DNA of 64,000 bases from Cricetomys ansorgei (lineage: Eukaryota; Chordata; Mammalia; Rodentia; Nesomyidae). The stretch covers positions 659,001 through 723,000 of the forward strand of contig JAMJFZ010001226.1 in assembly GCA_026225945.1 (NCBI GenBank). Reading direction: 5' to 3'. Made by a program: the position numbers and the translations under genes. The notes below the pieces were generated by a model. It had not been told where the DNA came from, made no database searches, and saw only the letters and a list, made by a program, of their open reading frames with translations. Of this stretch, positions 44,050 to 54,899 are shown piece by piece. Numbering within the stretch: the stretch's first letter is position 1; each line of letters begins with the position of its first letter.

Positions 44050-44630
44050 CTGACTGGAGAATACGACTCGTGAGAGCCCTGAGCGAAACTAATCTGTGCT
44101 TTGCTTTTCTTTACCCAACCTCACCCCTCCTCCCCTGCACACCACACTTCCAAGCCAAGAGAAAGGACTTTGGACTCCCTGCACCCAGGAGGCCAGAGCT
44201 CAGAAGCCCCAGGAAGGCTTTGGTTTGCTGGTGCTCCTTGTGAGGATCACGTGGTAGGAAGTACAGAGAGGCCTGCGCCTCTGAGGTCGGAGAGTCCCCT
44301 GGGCTGGGAAGCCAAGAAGCTAGTGGACGCTCCCTGGTTCCACAGCCCAGGCCAGCTTAAGGTCCTGCAGGGACCTCAGGGGAGGCCAACTATGGAGCAG
44401 GGAGGGGGTAGGGAACACCTGGGGGAGCTGAGCCCTGCCGTGGACTCCTGTGACCACAAATAGCCTCAGGTAGACAAGCAGAAAGATGGCTGCCTGGCTC
44501 AGTGGAACAACAGGGAGTCTGGAGGCCTTCCCCAGACCCACCCAGACAGGAACGAAGCCAGGATGTGATTACCTGTTCTGTTCTAGCCATTTCACTTTGT
44601 GCTCTGCTTCACACAACCTTGATTTTCTTT
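44050..44630. other. Unique segment
   Basis: About 580 bp, no repeats or supported gene. Confidence 0.45.
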
Positions 44631-44634
44631 CAGC

Positions 44635-44780
44635 CTCTCATTTTGGGGCAGTGACTCACTAAATAGGACCACAGTTTAGTTCCCAACACAGATGACAGCT
44701 CATAACCATCTGTAACTCCAGTTCCAGGGGATCTGACGCCCTCTTCTGACTGTCACAGGTATTAAAATAAAAATCAAACA
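44635..44780 (+). mobile_element. B2 SINE, partial
   Basis: cagtgactcactaaatagga, ccatctgtaactccagttcc, ctgacgccctcttctgactg. Confidence 0.6.
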
Positions 44781-45057
44781 GCCGGTGGCGGAAATGGTAG
44801 CACGGGCCTGTGAAGAGGCTAAGGTAGGGGGAGATGGAAAGTTCAAAGCCGACTCTGCCTCAAACAAGACAAAACAAAGGGCTTGAGAGACAGCCCAGCA
44901 GTGAAGAGCACACACAGGCCCACGTGTGATGGCTGGTGTGGAACTGAGACCCACCTGCCTCCCCACCCAGTCCTGGGATTAAAGGCAGGAGCCACCCACC
45001 CAATCAGGCTTCAGTTTTTATACATTTCTCAGTCTTGTTGCTGCTGCTACAGAGGTA

Positions 45058-45160
45058 GCCAGACATGGAGGTGTCCACCTGTAAGCCCAGCACTCAGAGC
45101 TCAAGACTAGCCTGGGATGGGAAATCAGTTTGAGACCGCACAGTGAGACTTCGTCGAACA
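45058..45160 (+). mobile_element. B1-like SINE
   Basis: agccagacatggaggtgtcc and caagactagcctgggatggg. Confidence 0.5.
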
Positions 45161-45245
45161 ACCAAAACCATCAAGTAAAGGCATCTCCATCTCCAACAAC
45201 TTTCAAGGTTGTTTTTTGTCTGCCTAACAGTTTTTCCTGTAACTG

Positions 45246-45625
45246 TCTTAGTCAGGGTTACCGTTGCGAAGACGGAACGCCATGACCAAAGCAAGCCGGG
45301 GAGGAGAGGGTTTATTCAGCTCACACTTCCACATCACAGTCCATCACTGAAGGAAGTCAGGACAGGAACTCAAGCAGGGCAGGAACCTGGAGGCAGGAGC
45401 TGATGCAGAGGCCGTGGAGGGTGCTGCTCACTGGCTTGCTCCCCATGGCTTGCTCAGCCTGCTTTCTTGTAGAACCCAGGACACCAGCCCAGGGATGGCT
45501 CCACCCACAGTGGGCTGGGCCTCCCTGAATCAATCACTAATTAGGAAAATGTCCTACAGACTTGCCTACAGCCTGAGCTTATGAAGAGTTTCTTAATTGA
45601 GGTTCCCTCCTCTCAGATAACTCCA
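45246..45625 (+). mobile_element. Unresolved interspersed family, best copy
   Basis: Starts gtcttagtcagggttaccgt (from 45245), then gagggtttattcagctcaca, gaggcaggagctgatgcaga, ccatggcttgctcagcctgc and ends near ctcagataactccagttt. I know the sequence as a common rodent dispersed repeat but cannot name its family. Confidence 0.75.
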
Positions 45626-45704
45626 GTTTAAGGTTTTTATTTTGTCTGTTTGTGTGTTCTGGTCCCCTTTCTTTCTCATTCATTTAATTAATTTTTTATA
45701 TTTA

Positions 45705-45864
45705 AAAAGATTTGGGGAGGAGGGTCAAGACAGGGTTTCTCTGTGTAGCCCTGACTGTCCTAGAACTCACTCTGTAGACCAGGCTGGCCTCAAACTCAGA
45801 GATCTGCCTGCCTCTGCTTCCTGAGTCTGGGACTAAAGGTGTGTGCCACCACCAACCAGCTAGA
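45705..45864 (-). mobile_element. B1 SINE
   Basis: agacagggtttctctgtgta, ctctgtagaccaggctggcc, ctaaaggtgtgtgccaccac. Confidence 0.87.
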
Positions 45865-46082
45865 ACGATTTTTATCTATGTGTGTGTGTGTGTCTGTGTG
45901 AGTGAATGAATGCCACATGTGTACAGGTGTCCATGGAAACCAGAAGAAGGAGTTAGATATTCTGGAGCTGAAGGTACCAGCGGTTGTGAGCCCTCCAATG
46001 TGGGTTCTAGGAACTGAGCTCAGATCCTCTGGAAGAGCAGCAAGTGCTCTTAATCACAGAGCCATCTCTCCAGCTCTCTCAT
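45865..46082 (-). mobile_element. B2 SINE (inverted partner of the next copy)
   Basis: Reverse B2: gtgtgtgtgtgtctgtgtga, ctctggaagagcagcaagtg, gagccatctctccagc. Confidence 0.9.
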
Positions 46083-46116
46083 TTAGATTAAAAAAAACAA
46101 AAAAAGAAAAGAGTAG

Positions 46117-46345
46117 CCTGGCTGGAGAGATAGCTCAGCGGTTAAGAGCACTATTGGCTCTTGCAGAGGACCTGGGTTCAATTCCCAGATCCACATGATG
46201 GTTCACAACCAACAGGATCTAGGTCTAGTGTATCCAACAAGCTCTCCTGACTCCCCTGGGCACCAGGCACACATGTGGTGCACCTACACATGTAAGCAAA
46301 ACACTCATACACATTCAACAAATCTTTAAAAAAAGGAGAGCAGTT
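46117..46345 (+). mobile_element. B2 SINE
   Basis: ggctggagagatagctcagc, ggttaagagcactattggct, gggttcaattcccagatcca, then a CA-rich tail and cttta. Confidence 0.9.
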
Positions 46346-46349
46346 GGGG

Positions 46350-47370
46350 GAGGGCCACCCACCTCACACAGGGATCCTAGGTGTCCTCTGGTCCCTGGGT
46401 CTCCATGTCACAGGCACCCTACAGCACCGTTATGACCGCCTGAGGAGACCCACACCTCCTGTGCCCTCCACTGGCCCCTGGCTCAGCTCTCTACCTTTCC
46501 CAAAAGCCCCAGGATAAGCATTCACCTGTCGCCCGCCACCCAAGCTCTCCCTCAGGACCAGCAAGGGAACTTCCTCAACTGTCCCTCCTCACAGACAGCA
46601 TGGAGGATCCAGCACCCCATCTCCTCTGCACTCTCCCAACTCAGACGCCCTCACACACCCTGGCAGCTCGGTACTTTTCTAGAAAAACATAGCATTCTCT
46701 TACCCAGTGGCAGGGGATTTCTCCACCCCATCACCCTGAAATCCCCCAGCCTTCCTGGGTGGCTTCCCTGGTGTGTTGACCCAGGCTGGGGTGAGCGGTG
46801 CTTTCTATAGAGGGTGGTGTTACACGGTGTTCTTTGTGACTTTCACATCCAAGCTGGTCTAGACCCTCGGGTCCTGTTCACCCTAGGCAGCCTCTCGGTG
46901 GCCTTTACTTCCTCTGCTTGCTGGGTGGCAGCTCAGCCCGGCACACCCTGAGCCCCACAGCCTGAGTTCCACCCTGGGTCACTGTGACACCTGGTAGGAG
47001 CAAGGGGAATTTGCCAGTGGCTCTGGACTTCTTAATGCCACCGGTGGTACCTTCTGGGGAGTGGCAGAGCTCATCCCGAAGTCGGGCCTCACGACTCAGC
47101 AGCTACACACTTCTCCTCCCCCTGCTGGGTCTCGGACCACTATCTTGTGACCCTGACAGCAAATGAGAAGACCCAATGGCATGTGAAAAAGAGAGAGCCA
47201 GTGACCACTCTCTTCCCCAACACTGTCAAAGGTTGTTATGTTACACAACTAGAGCCACCGGTAACTTAGAAGTATGAGAGACCCCAGCTGCTGCAGAGGA
47301 CTGAGTCGAATACATCAGTTAGGGAAGCTGAATCATGACACTTTGTATCATAATCACAGAAAAGCCATTT
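46350..47370. other. Unique segment
   Basis: About 1 kb with no recognised repeats or supported gene. Confidence 0.45.
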
Positions 47371-47379
47371 GCGCGCGCG

Positions 47380-47437
<58 letters not shown>
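47371..47437. repeat. (GC)n(AC)n alternating tract
   Basis: Nine GC dinucleotides flow directly into about 25 AC dinucleotides: a perfect purine-pyrimidine alternation of Z-DNA type. Confidence 0.97.
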
Positions 47438-47438
<1 letters not shown>

Positions 47439-47473
47439 CATGCTGGGCCTTCTAAGTGTGCGGCGTGGAAAGG

Positions 47474-47488
47474 GCGCCCCCTGGTGGC
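47474..47488 (-). promoter_or_regulatory. CTCF consensus core, leftward
   Basis: Reverse strand reads gccaccagggggcgc, a full match to CCASYAGRKGGC plus the GC extension, 36 bp from the GC/AC tract. Confidence 0.7.
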
Positions 47489-48002
47489 ATCCTCCTGCTA
47501 GAACTGCAAGCCACGCCCAACGCCGCTTGCCAATCTGCTATCTCATGCAGGATTGGAAGGCTTTTCTTCCCTTCAGGGCCAAGCTCCACAACTGGCATTC
47601 TCTGTCCTGAGCTGACACCCAATTCCAGGAAGAACCGGCTTCTGGAACAAACTTGCGCAGGCAGCCCAGGAGACTGTCTGGCACTGCGGGTTGTCTAACG
47701 GAGCTCTAAGAAGACAGTCCACAGGGCTCCCTGACCAGAGGCCCGCCCTGCAAAGGGAGCCAGGGCCGCAGGGTTACTGCTGGTCTGACTCGGCCAGGCA
47801 AAGGCCCAGCTTTGTATACAGTAGCCGCCCCTTATCTCCACATTTTCAAATACTCTGGGTCAGCCACGGCTATAAAATACTAAGTGGAAAATTCCAGAAG
47901 TAAACAAGTCATAGTTCTAAACGGTTCCTCTACCGCACAGCCTTATGATTGTTCTGCCATCGGCTGTCGTTAATCTCTTACTGTACCTAATCAATCAGTT
48001 AA

Positions 48003-48107
48003 ACTAGACACACATGCCTGTAATCCCAAAACTTGAGAGATCGAGGCAGAAGGATGAGGAGTTCAAGGCCAGCCTGGGAAACATGAAACCTCGTCTAAAA
48101 CAATGTA
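48003..48107 (+). mobile_element. B1 SINE, 5'-truncated
   Basis: atgcctgtaatcccaaaact, gttcaaggccagcctgggaa. Confidence 0.65.
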
Positions 48108-48295
48108 GGGGCTGGAGAGATGGCTCAGCAGTTACAGGCACGTGCTACTCTTGCAGAGGACCCGGGTGTGGTTCCCAGCACCCGTTCTGGGCAGCCCAGA
48201 ACCCTGTAACTCCAGTTTCAAGGGAATCCTACAACTCTGGTCTCCTCCACTGCTGTACTCACCACCCGCACACATAATTAGAAATTAATTATCGA
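48108..48295 (+). mobile_element. B2 SINE
   Basis: ggggctggagagatggctca, gcagttacaggcacgtgcta, aaccctgtaactccagtttc. Confidence 0.87.
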
Positions 48296-48299
48296 AGGC

Positions 48300-49690
48300 G
48301 TATGAATGCAGGACAGGCGAACACGCAGCATCCGAATGGACTGGGTTTCAGGCATCCCTTGCGTCTACATGGAAACCTCAGCTGTCATCTTAAGAGAATT
48401 ATGAGCTTATTCTGGATCCATCATGAGTGACCACGGGCCAAGAAAAGATTTGTCTTACCCTAAATTCCATGCGCTAATGTTTTTTAGTTTTACAGAACAC
48501 AAAAAAGTCATAAATCAAGGCAAGTTTAAAACACATTGGTGGGTACACCATGGAGTCGGATACGTGGAGACAGGGAAGCTGCCCAAGATACTACCTGACG
48601 ACATCCTGAGCTCTCGGGTCGGAAGCTAGTGTTCTCTACGTTAACAGCGGCTAAGCTTGTTTTGTTTTCTTGTTTTTTTAATTACTACCACGATGAGTCA
48701 GTTCAGATACAGAGCGGGGCAAGGAACGGCTGTCCCGAAGGCTGAAACTAGCCCAGGATACAGTAATTAGCCTCTAAAATTCCAGTCTCTGCGCAGCACC
48801 GAGATTCCAATCGGTCCGCCAGTCTCTGCAGACACAGAACTCACTCCAAGGGCCTTTTGTTCAAAGCTAGACACAGCTTCTTTTCAGGAATTTTCATTTA
48901 CACGTGGCGATCTCAGGATGTGTTTCCCAAGGCTAAAACAGGCCTGCTGCACATTGCAAAGGAGGGCCCACTGCCTGACCACGCAGTGACCGTGCAGAGC
49001 ACCTTGCCATGCTGCTGAGAAATGCTCTGGTGCACTGGCATCCAGCCAGGGCAGCGCCTGTGCTCAGCCTGTCTGGAAGCAATTGCTGACTACGTCGGAG
49101 AGGATCTGCAACACTGGGCAATTTTCTCACTAGGCTTTTAGAACCCAGCTACACAGTACCCTGGGGCACCCTGGGTTTCCACACCAAGCATTCTGAGGGA
49201 GGAAAGGTTCCCATCATACACTACATCCAGGGACTCCCAGGGACAAAGCGTCAGCACAGCCCTGGGGATCGGAGCTCCTCAGACGCATCCTCCAGGTTGG
49301 AAGGAGGGCAACACGTCCTCCTCAGTTCTCAATTTCCGTCCCGCTTCCCCCCTGCGCCTGGAGAAAGTGACTTGGGTGTGATGAGAGGCAGAGAGCCTCC
49401 TGGATACACAGCTTAGGGACGGTAATTAACACCTTTGCAGAAGATGCCGTGCCAGCGAGCCAGAGCAGACAGTTCTGCAGCTTCCAAGACAGAGGAGCGA
49501 GAGACACAGTATTACACAACTACACACAAATATTACACAAAGAGACACAAGAAAACATTTTTAAAAGCCTTTGCTGGAGAGGCGGGGGTGGAGGAGAGGG
49601 GAGATGGAGGAGCTAGGAGCAGCGGAAGGAGGGAAGCAGAGAAGACGAAAGTCAGAGGAAGCAATAAATAGCTACTGTAATTTTTAAAAA
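48300..49690. other. Unique segment
   Basis: About 1.4 kb without SINEs; short open frames only, none recognisable. Confidence 0.45.
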
Positions 49691-49694
49691 AAAC

Positions 49695-49850
49695 TACGCT
49701 GGGCCAGGTGCACACCTTTAATGCCCGTGCTCAGGAGGCAGAGGCAGGCAGGTATCTCTGTGAGTCTGAGGCCACCTGGGTTGTAGGGAGTTCCAGGATA
49801 GCTAGAGATACTAGTGAGACCCTGTCTCAAAAAAGAAAAATAAAAGAGGA
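49695..49850 (+). mobile_element. B1 SINE
   Basis: cgctgggccaggtgcacacc, gtgctcaggaggcagaggca, gagaccctgtctcaaaaaag. Confidence 0.77.
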
Positions 49851-50090
49851 AGGAGTGCTGGAGAGAAAGAGCACTGACTGCTCTTCACAGAGCCTGGATT
49901 CCATTCCTGGCACCCACGTGGCAGCTCGGAACCGTCCAGGGGACTGCAACTCACAGCTGTCAAACTCCGGTTCCAAGGAATTCTGGCTTCCTTTGCAATG
50001 CATGTACATGGTACCTAGGCATACATGAGGGCAGAAACACTCACACATACAAAATAATAATGAACCAAATCTTTAAAAAAAAATCAAACA
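49851..50090 (+). mobile_element. B2 SINE
   Basis: gctggagagaaagagcactg, actgctcttcacagagcctg, aatggttcctggcacc-like B box, aaaataataatgaa tail. Confidence 0.72.
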
Positions 50091-50096
50091 AAAGCT

Positions 50097-50330
50097 GGGG
50101 CTGGTAAGATGGCTCAGCAGGTGAGGGCACTTGCAGCAAAAGCTTACCAAGCTGAGTTCAATTCCTGGAACCATACAAACAAGGCATGGTGTGACACGAG
50201 CTGGTCATCCCGGCACCAGGGAGTGGAAACAGGGGGATCAGAAGTTCAAGGTCACCTCAGGCTACAAAGTGAGTCGGAGGCCAGCCACAATAAGACCCTG
50301 TCTCCAAATAAAATAAATCAGGAGCAAGGA
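50097..50330 (+). mobile_element. B4-like composite SINE
   Basis: tRNA-type head ggggctggtaagatggctca, followed by a B1-type part with gttcaaggtcacctcaggct and aagaccctgtctccaaataa. Confidence 0.55.
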
Positions 50331-50542
50331 TTTGACTCTCCCCATCTCTCTCCCACTATCTTCAGAAGAGGAAATAATAACTCCTTACTAGCTTTGCCTG
50401 GGACAGTGGCCTAGGGATGCCAAAGAATTCCAACAGGGAATTAAGCTGCACCTGGGCCTCACTTCCCTTGGCCTCCAGCTCTCTGAATCATTCCCAAGGG
50501 TAATCCCAGGTCAGGAGTCCCAGCTGCCATATAAAACCTGCT

Positions 50543-50580
50543 GGACACCTGCCCCCCCCCCACCCCCCACCCCCGGGGCC
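50543..50580. repeat. Poly-C tract
   Basis: About 35 bp that is almost all C on the plus strand (tgccccccccccaccccccac). Confidence 0.9.
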
Positions 50581-50805
50581 AGCAACTGCAGGGTCAGGAG
50601 ACAGGACAGAGAGAGAACAGGAGCCATGTAAAGAGAGAACCGGAAAGCTGGTATTGCAATGTAGGCAGAAACTAGAAACTAAAGCCACCAGCAGAACAGG
50701 AAGGCCAGAGCCAGATGCAGCCTGGGAGACACAAGATCAACTTGGAAAGACTTTAATCACCTTTAGGATATTACGTTCATTTCAAAACAAGTGACTGGGG
50801 AATTA

Positions 50806-50827
50806 AAAAAAAAAAAAAAAAAAAAAA
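50806..50827. repeat. Poly-A run
   Basis: A run of more than 20 A, cause of possible assembly length error. Confidence 0.95.
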
Positions 50828-50889
50828 CGGGCAGAGAGGTTCCATAGGAAAACAATGGGGAAGCTAGAGCTACAGAGTGTTCATCCCGC

Positions 50890-51230
50890 CCAGTAAGGCC
50901 ACTGCCATGATTTGAGCCAAAGTGTAGCAAGCTTCCTCTTTATTTTTTGGGGTACACTGAGATCTGGCCAGAGACTGCCTCCTAAATCGGGCTAAAGAGA
51001 GCAGCCCCAAGTCCATTTCTTGGGCCCTTTTAAGGAATAAAATCATGAGAAGGTTTTACAGAGCAAGACAACAAGATCCTAAGGAAGTACAGAGAAATCT
51101 CAAAAAACAGGACATGGTGGTCACGTGATTAGGGAGGATCTGGGAGGGTGGCTAGGGAGGGTCAGGGGTGATCTCAAAGTCAAGGTCATGGGTTGGGGTA
51201 GGTCAGGTTCCAGGAACCAACCTAAAAAAC
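50890..51230 (+). mobile_element. Possible LTR-like fragment
   Basis: ttgggcccttttaaggaata followed by aaatcatgag and a purine-rich stretch has the look of an LTR, but no TG..CA ends or duplication could be fixed. Confidence 0.25.
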
Positions 51231-51419
51231 AAAACAAAACAAGAAACAAACAAACAACAAAAACCCAGACTTAATTTTAACAATACAGCCGTAATGGCTC
51301 CTGCCCTAAAATGGAGTCAGACAGGTTTCTCAGTAGTGAGACAAGTCCATGGTGACTTCCCAGAGCTACATAGCAAGCAAGCAAAGAACAAAACAACAAA
51401 ACCTGGAAACGTAAAGACA

Positions 51420-51562
51420 CAGTAAGAGTATTCAGGGGAGGTCTGGTGACCCTCCAGGGCCCACGTGGAGGAAATGGAGAACCAACTCCCAAACGTTGTC
51501 CTTTGACCCCCAACACACACACAGTGGCGCTTCCCCAGACACAAATAAATGGGGAAAAATTA
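51420..51562 (+). mobile_element. B2 SINE, 3' part
   Basis: gttgtcctttgacccccaac, cacacacacagtggcgcttc, acaaataaatgggg. Confidence 0.5.
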
Positions 51563-51589
51563 CTAGTTCTGTTGTTGGGTGATTTTGTG

Positions 51590-51700
51590 TTTTGTTTTGA
51601 TTGAGACAGCATCTCCTAAGTCCTGGTGAGCCTCAAACTCACTATGTAGTTAAGGGGCTCCACTTTCCAAGAGCCGAGTCCTCAGGCATGCACTTCCATA
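51590..51700 (-). mobile_element. B1-like SINE
   Basis: ttttgattgagacagcatct, cctcaaactcactatgtagt. Confidence 0.5.
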
Positions 51701-51704
51701 CCCA

Positions 51705-52340
51705 ACTCTAGAATTGTGAGCTTTGTGTTGAGTTTGGGGCAAACACCCTGCAAGTGCTTTCTGTGAACGACCAGGCTGTCCAGAGCTGGCAGCTGGATGG
51801 GCCCTTCCAGCACGCCTACCTGCCTCTGTCCGCCAATCAACCTCCCTTTGCGGTACCCCAGCGGCTCTAAACACTCCACGGACACCTGGAGGGAACTCCG
51901 CTGCAACCATGGCTGCTGTTTTCATATTTCACTGAAATAAAGCTCAGAGCCAGGTAGCAACCTACTGAAAGATGTCTGCCGTCCCAGGGAGTGGCCCTGG
52001 ACAGCTCCTGTCCCGGTGTTCCAGGAACTGTTTGCGCATTGCCTAAGGCGGCCCCTTTGGGAAGAACTGTGACGGCTGCTTGCAAAGGGCTCTTGTGCGC
52101 ATGCACGCAGTTCGGGCCCCATCACCAGAGGCTGATACCACGCAACGGTGAAATGGAGAGAATGTGGTGTAGACACAGAGTGCCACAGAGCAGTTGCCTC
52201 AGAGCTGCCTGAGTGAGCCAGGGGTGCCAGCTACAACCTGAGTTTGGGCCAGGTACAAGCCAGGCGCCAGCCATTGAAACAGCTTCCCACTGTAAGTGTG
52301 TGGGAGTGAACAGAGGGAAGAAAGGCTTACCTTTCCCCCT
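51705..52340. other. Unique segment
   Basis: About 640 bp, no repeat or supported gene recognised. Confidence 0.45.
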
Positions 52341-52344
52341 CAAA

Positions 52345-52562
52345 TTTTCTTTTAGATTTTTAAGCGCGTGAGTGTTTGCCTGCATGGTGGACGTACACCG
52401 TGCGCATGCTTGCTGTCCAAGGAGGCCAGAAGCGTTCATCAGATTCCCTGGGACTGGAGTGCTGAAACCGATTCCCTGGGACTGGAGTGCTGAAACCACC
52501 GCATGGGTTCCAGGACCTGAACCTGGGTCCTCAGGAGCAACCAATGCCCATCTCTCTGGCCC
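52345..52562 (-). mobile_element. B2 SINE with internal 28-bp duplication
   Basis: Reverse B2 (gcgcgtgagtgtttgcctgc, acctgggtcctcaggagcaa). gattccctgggactggagtg plus ctgaaacc is duplicated in tandem at 52442-52469 and 52470-52497. Confidence 0.82.
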
Positions 52563-52680
52563 CTCCCCTTTTTGAGACAGTGTCACTCTGTAGCCCAGAC
52601 TTCTCTGAACTCATGGGAATCCCCTGCCTCAGCTGCCAAGTGCTGGGATTAAAAGCATGAGTCTCCACACCTGGCTTTTT
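52563..52680 (-). mobile_element. B1 SINE
   Basis: tgagacagtgtcactctgta, gctgccaagtgctgggatta. Confidence 0.77.
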
Positions 52681-52842
52681 ATCCCCTACCTTTACTTTTC
52701 TATCCGTTTGCGCTTTGAGCATAGAGAAGGGTTTCCTTTCCTCCCTCCGGTCTTTTCTAGAGTCTCTTTCATGGTGAAAGGAATCGTGGGCAACAGTGGG
52801 GTCCTTTTTCTACCAGAGGTGGCAGGATCCGTAAAAGAACAG

Positions 52843-53025
52843 CCTGGAGAGATGGTTCAGAGATAAGAGCACGCCTATGCATAAACACATCTAAGGAAAT
52901 TTAAGGACAAAGGCCATTTCTGCCCTCAGGGGACCCTAACCCTGTGCACAGACATACAGCCCACAAAGCATCCCTTTATATAAAATGTGCACCCATATGC
53001 ATAAAATAAAATAAAAAAATAAAGA
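52843..53025 (+). mobile_element. B2-type SINE, diverged
   Basis: agcctggagagatggttcag, agataagagcacgcctatgc, ending in (AAAAT)n. Confidence 0.55.
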
Positions 53026-53100
53026 CAGGGTAAATTAAGGGCCACAGGGAAAGGAATGAAGCTCCACCACTGGGATCTAGTTGCCCCTTCCTGCCTGGGA

Positions 53101-53285
53101 GGGCTGGAGAGATGGCTCAGAGGTTAAGAGACTGCTCCATTCCAGCATCCACGTGGAGGCTCACAACTGCCTGTAACTCCAGTTCCAGGGGATCCATTGC
53201 CCTCTTCTGGCCTCCATGGGCACCAGGCACACAGGTAGTACACATACATACGTGCAGGCAAAATCTCATACACATATTTTTTATT
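53101..53285 (+). mobile_element. B2 SINE
   Basis: gggctggagagatggctcag, aggttaagagactgctccat, ctgtaactccagttccaggg, tgccctcttctggcctccat. Confidence 0.92.
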
Positions 53286-53299
53286 TTAATATGGTCTCA

Positions 53300-53455
53300 G
53301 GCAGGTGCTGGTGATACACGTCTTTAATCCCAGCACTTGGGAGGCAGAGGCAGGTGGATCTGTGAGTTTGAAGCCAGCCTGGTCTACAGAGCGAGTTTTA
53401 GAACAGCCAGAGGGCTGTTACATAGAGAAACCTTGTCTCAAAAAACCAAGATAAT
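53300..53455 (+). mobile_element. B1 SINE
   Basis: taatcccagcacttgggagg, cagcctggtctacagagcga, cttgtctcaaaaaaccaag. Confidence 0.92.
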
Positions 53456-53584
53456 TAAATTCTGTCTCCGAATGATACATCTCTGTCCACTTCTGTGTCA
53501 ACACCCTCTAAACTCCAAAGACCTTCTTGCTGGATTTCCAGCTTGTGTTTGTGGGGCTAAAAACCAAAATCAGAAAGTTCTAGT

Positions 53585-53655
53585 CTGGGGAACAGAGTTC
53601 AGTGGTGGAGCACAGGCCTAGCCTATAGGAGGCCCTGGGTTCAATCTCTACACAG
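53585..53655 (+). mobile_element. ID SINE
   Basis: ggggaacagagttcagtggt, ggagcacaggcctagcctat, ggccctgggttcaatctcta; followed by a GGGA-rich tail. Confidence 0.72.
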
Positions 53656-53701
53656 GAACAGGGAGGGGGAAGAGGGAGGGGGAAGGGGAGGGAGAAAGGC
53701 G

Positions 53702-54052
53702 TGTGACAGGGCAAGACAGTTCATAGGCTCCTCCATCTTGTGTCCTTGCTTAGGCCATCTCAGGTCTAACTAGAATTGACCTCCTCGATGAAAAACCCCA
53801 TCGAAAATTACCTGACTCTGGTCTAGGAACCCAAGGGCAGGATGTTCTAGCTAACTTAGCTTCTGTCGAATTGCTTGCTTACGTGAGGCTGCTGAAGCTG
53901 CCGAGTGAGATGTCAGGAGATGGTTTCTGCCTTCAAAAACCCTGTACATCTATCTGGGTCCCTGAATACCTAGTGTAGTCCCAGCCAGCTGGAATAAAGA
54001 CTTTGTGTTAGTTATAAAAGGTGTGGTTATCTGTGGTGGGCTCCTCAACAGA
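53702..54052 (+). mobile_element. Probable solo LTR
   Basis: About 350 bp from tgtgacagggcaagacagtt to ctcctcaaca, with an AATAAA (in ggaataaagactttgtg) about 60 bp from the end and a short R/U5-like tail: the TG..CA outline of an endogenous-retrovirus LTR. No internal viral genes are present. I could not match a flanking duplication, and the family is unresolved. Confidence 0.5.
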
Positions 54053-54094
54053 AGGAAGAGAAAAGCAAGAGCTTGTATTTATTATTACTTTTAG

Positions 54095-54300
54095 GCAGGG
54101 TCTTATGTACATCAGGCTGGTCTCAAGCTTGCTAAGGTAGCCAAGGATCGCCTTAAACTTCTGATCTTCCTGCCTCTGCGTCTGAGAGCGGAGGGCATAG
54201 TCACTCACCATACCCTGCTCCTGTGTTGTTGAGGATCAAACCCACAAGACATCAAGAAAGCCAAACAAGGACTCTTCCAGCAGAGCCACACCCTCAGCCA
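54095..54300 (-). mobile_element. B4-like SINE
   Basis: catcaggctggtctcaagct, cttaaacttctgatcttcct, then the tRNA-type end gttgaggatcaaacccacaa. Confidence 0.5.
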
Positions 54301-54352
54301 CTCCCCAGCGGAGCCACACCCCAGCCCCTCCCCCAGCGGAGCCACACCTTCA
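54272..54352 (+). repeat. Short tandem repeat, about three units
   Basis: ccagcrgagccacacc recurs three times at roughly 30 bp spacing with variable linkers. Confidence 0.75.
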
Positions 54353-54737
54353 GCACCGCCTCGGACACTTCCTAATGAATCTGTGCACCTAAAACACGAA
54401 GTAAAGGTAGAAGGCACATAGAAGCAAAGGCTGGATGCTTTTCTTTCCTTAGTCCCCTTTCCTGACATAGCCCACACCTGACACATGCTAATTGTGACCC
54501 CGAGAAACCAGAAGAGGCAGACTGACACTCAAGGGTCAATCCCATTCACCCTTAGACTCCCACAAGAGAGCCAGCACTTCGCAGGATATGGGACATTATC
54601 CTCTTCACTCACTCAAGATTTAATAGAAGTTCACAGCCCAGAAAAGGACAGATTAGAGAACCAACCTGCGCCTGGGGCCTGGGGGCGTTAGAGAAGCCGC
54701 TAAGCATTGTTAAGCTAATTACTATTAAAGCGCTCTT

Positions 54738-54892
54738 GAGGGTCATCCAGGTGGCTCGAGGGTAAATGCAAAGGCACCTGACTAGGAGCCTGATAGTCTG
54801 AGTTCAAAGCCTGGTACCCACGAGGTGAAAGTTGAGAACTCACTGCTCCTTTGACCCCCACGCACACACACACAAAAAAGAGTCTTAAAAAT
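54738..54892 (+). mobile_element. B2-like SINE, diverged
   Basis: gggtcatccaggtggctcga, gagttcaaagcctggtaccc, cacacacacacaaaaaag tail. Confidence 0.5.
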
Positions 54893-54899
54893 GTGATTT

